Shown here piece by piece: positions 63,193 through 64,000 of a stretch of DNA of 64,000 nucleotides. Within the stretch, counting starts at the first letter, position 1. Every line of letters starts with the position of its first letter. The notes under the pieces are model-generated. The model was not told the DNA's origin. It saw only the letters and a program-made list of their open reading frames with translations, and searched no databases. Both the position numbers and the translations under genes were made by a program. The stretch is from Triatoma infestans (Eukaryota > Arthropoda > Insecta > Hemiptera > Reduviidae): the NCBI GenBank assembly GCA_011037195.1, contig JAAEAF010000666.1, positions 1 to 64,000 of the forward strand. Direction: 5' to 3'.

Positions 63193-64000
63193 TTGATCTT
63201 ATTAAATACATAATTACCAAGAACGTCCAGCTAGATCGTAAGATGGATTCAACTTTCACTAATCTTCAAGTGGGGAAGGATACACAGCGCTTTTAAGGGG
63301 GGAGGTAATTTTTATATATATAACGCATGATTTTGCTTAAAAAGATTATAAAAATTTTAAAGTTTTTTCAGTTATTATTTAAAACAAAATGGTAAAATCG
63401 AAAAATATTATGTGTTTTGCGTTTTAAATATTGTTTATTTTATATTCTATTGTATGCATGTTATATATGAAAAAGGCATAAACTTTAAATTCTAAGTTAC
63501 TTCATTGAAATTTTACTAATAATAGTTTTGTTTCTGGTAAAAGTGTCATTATAGTAAGACTAGGTGAAAGGAGTTATAAGTTAAAAAAACAAAAATAGAA
63601 TGAAATTTTAAATGTATTAAATAATAATTCATTTAAGAATAATTTCCATAAAATGTAATTGTTGAATAATTGCAATTATTAATTAGAAGCTCATTTATCC
63701 TGACAATCGCTCAACAAAGAAAAAAGCGACACGCGCCGAGCAACATACTCCGCAAGGCTCCCAGAACTGCTCATGCAAAACGAAAAGCAGTTTCTCTGTT
63801 TTTTAAGCCATGCAAAAAAAAAAATTGCACATCTTGTCACTGCACCAGACATGAAGAATACTGGAGCAAAGAACGTGACGGACGCCTTTCCAATATTTCG
63901 AAAAATATTTTACCAATAACTTTTTTGAAAGGGTGTTGGGTTGCATTTCATACCCTATAGAATTCAAATGTATTTTCAGCATGGAATTGCTTTATCTATG
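63193..64000. other. Right end of window, nothing recognised
   Basis: AT-rich. A 96-residue plus frame at 63670-63960 contains KPCKKKNCTSCHCTRHEEYW (Cys-rich) but no motif that I can name; it may be a fragment of a transposon protein or chance. Confidence 0.4.

Overview
The window looks like repeat-rich chromosomal DNA from an insect (order not resolved). It has AT-rich spacers, GT-AG introns, TATA plus TCAGT-type initiators, and a dense, nested set of arthropod transposable elements. I see no ordinary host gene. Almost every coding region belongs to a mobile or virus-like element and most are broken. The main exceptions are a 1212-residue protein-primed-type family B DNA polymerase ORF (50531-54169) and three further apparently open Polinton/adintovirus-type genes: an integrase, a minor capsid (penton-type) protein and a small basic protein.

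Layout. 1-3.65 kb: GC-rich wreck of a Ty3/Gypsy element with an unrecognised, internally duplicated gene. 3.65-13.96 kb: degenerate Gypsy reverse transcriptase, Tc1/mariner, Jockey-like LINE, a hAT-like/Tigger chimera, a minisatellite, and a solo LTR with a 4-bp target duplication. 14.0-17.4 kb: Jockey-type LINE (zinc-knuckle ORF1, endonuclease) broken by a piggyBac-like element. 17.6-27.5 kb: Polinton-like element 1, with a minus-strand integrase module, then plus-strand genes for a conserved hypothetical, a PC4-like protein, an adenain-like protease, penton, small basic protein, double-jelly-roll major capsid, a foreign-looking conserved gene, a small protein and polB (cut by a Gypsy pol fragment at 27.47 kb). 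28.5-35 kb: Polinton-like element 2, with the same small protein, a Cys-rich protein, an intron-containing truncated polB, a BIR-like protein behind a fourfold repeated leader exon/intron, and a second copy of the conserved hypothetical. 35-42.5 kb: LINE and Gypsy fragments and microsatellites.

42.5-55.7 kb is the most interesting part. Here the intact polB has its own strong-looking promoter (three AP-1 sites, TATA, initiator) and lies between long inverted repeats (about 1 kb, imperfect). The right inverted repeat is continuous. The left one is split by about 6 kb of later insertion that includes the 5' end of an errantivirus. With that insertion discounted, the unit would be about 6.8 kb, carrying polB and no visible integrase or capsid gene. 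55.7-60.2 kb holds short GC-rich spliced-looking exons, AT-rich repeats and a tRNA-like sequence. 60.2-63.2 kb is the 3' part of an errantivirus-type Gypsy element (integrase, Env remnant, 3' LTR).

How genes fit together: in a Polinton, the integrase inserts the linear DNA, PolB copies it by protein priming, and the jelly-roll capsid proteins and protease would build particles. Here elements 1 and 2 can no longer do this alone, but integrase and penton (element 1) and the separate intact polB are still open and could in principle act in trans. All assignments come from reading the sequence and family knowledge; no database search was run.
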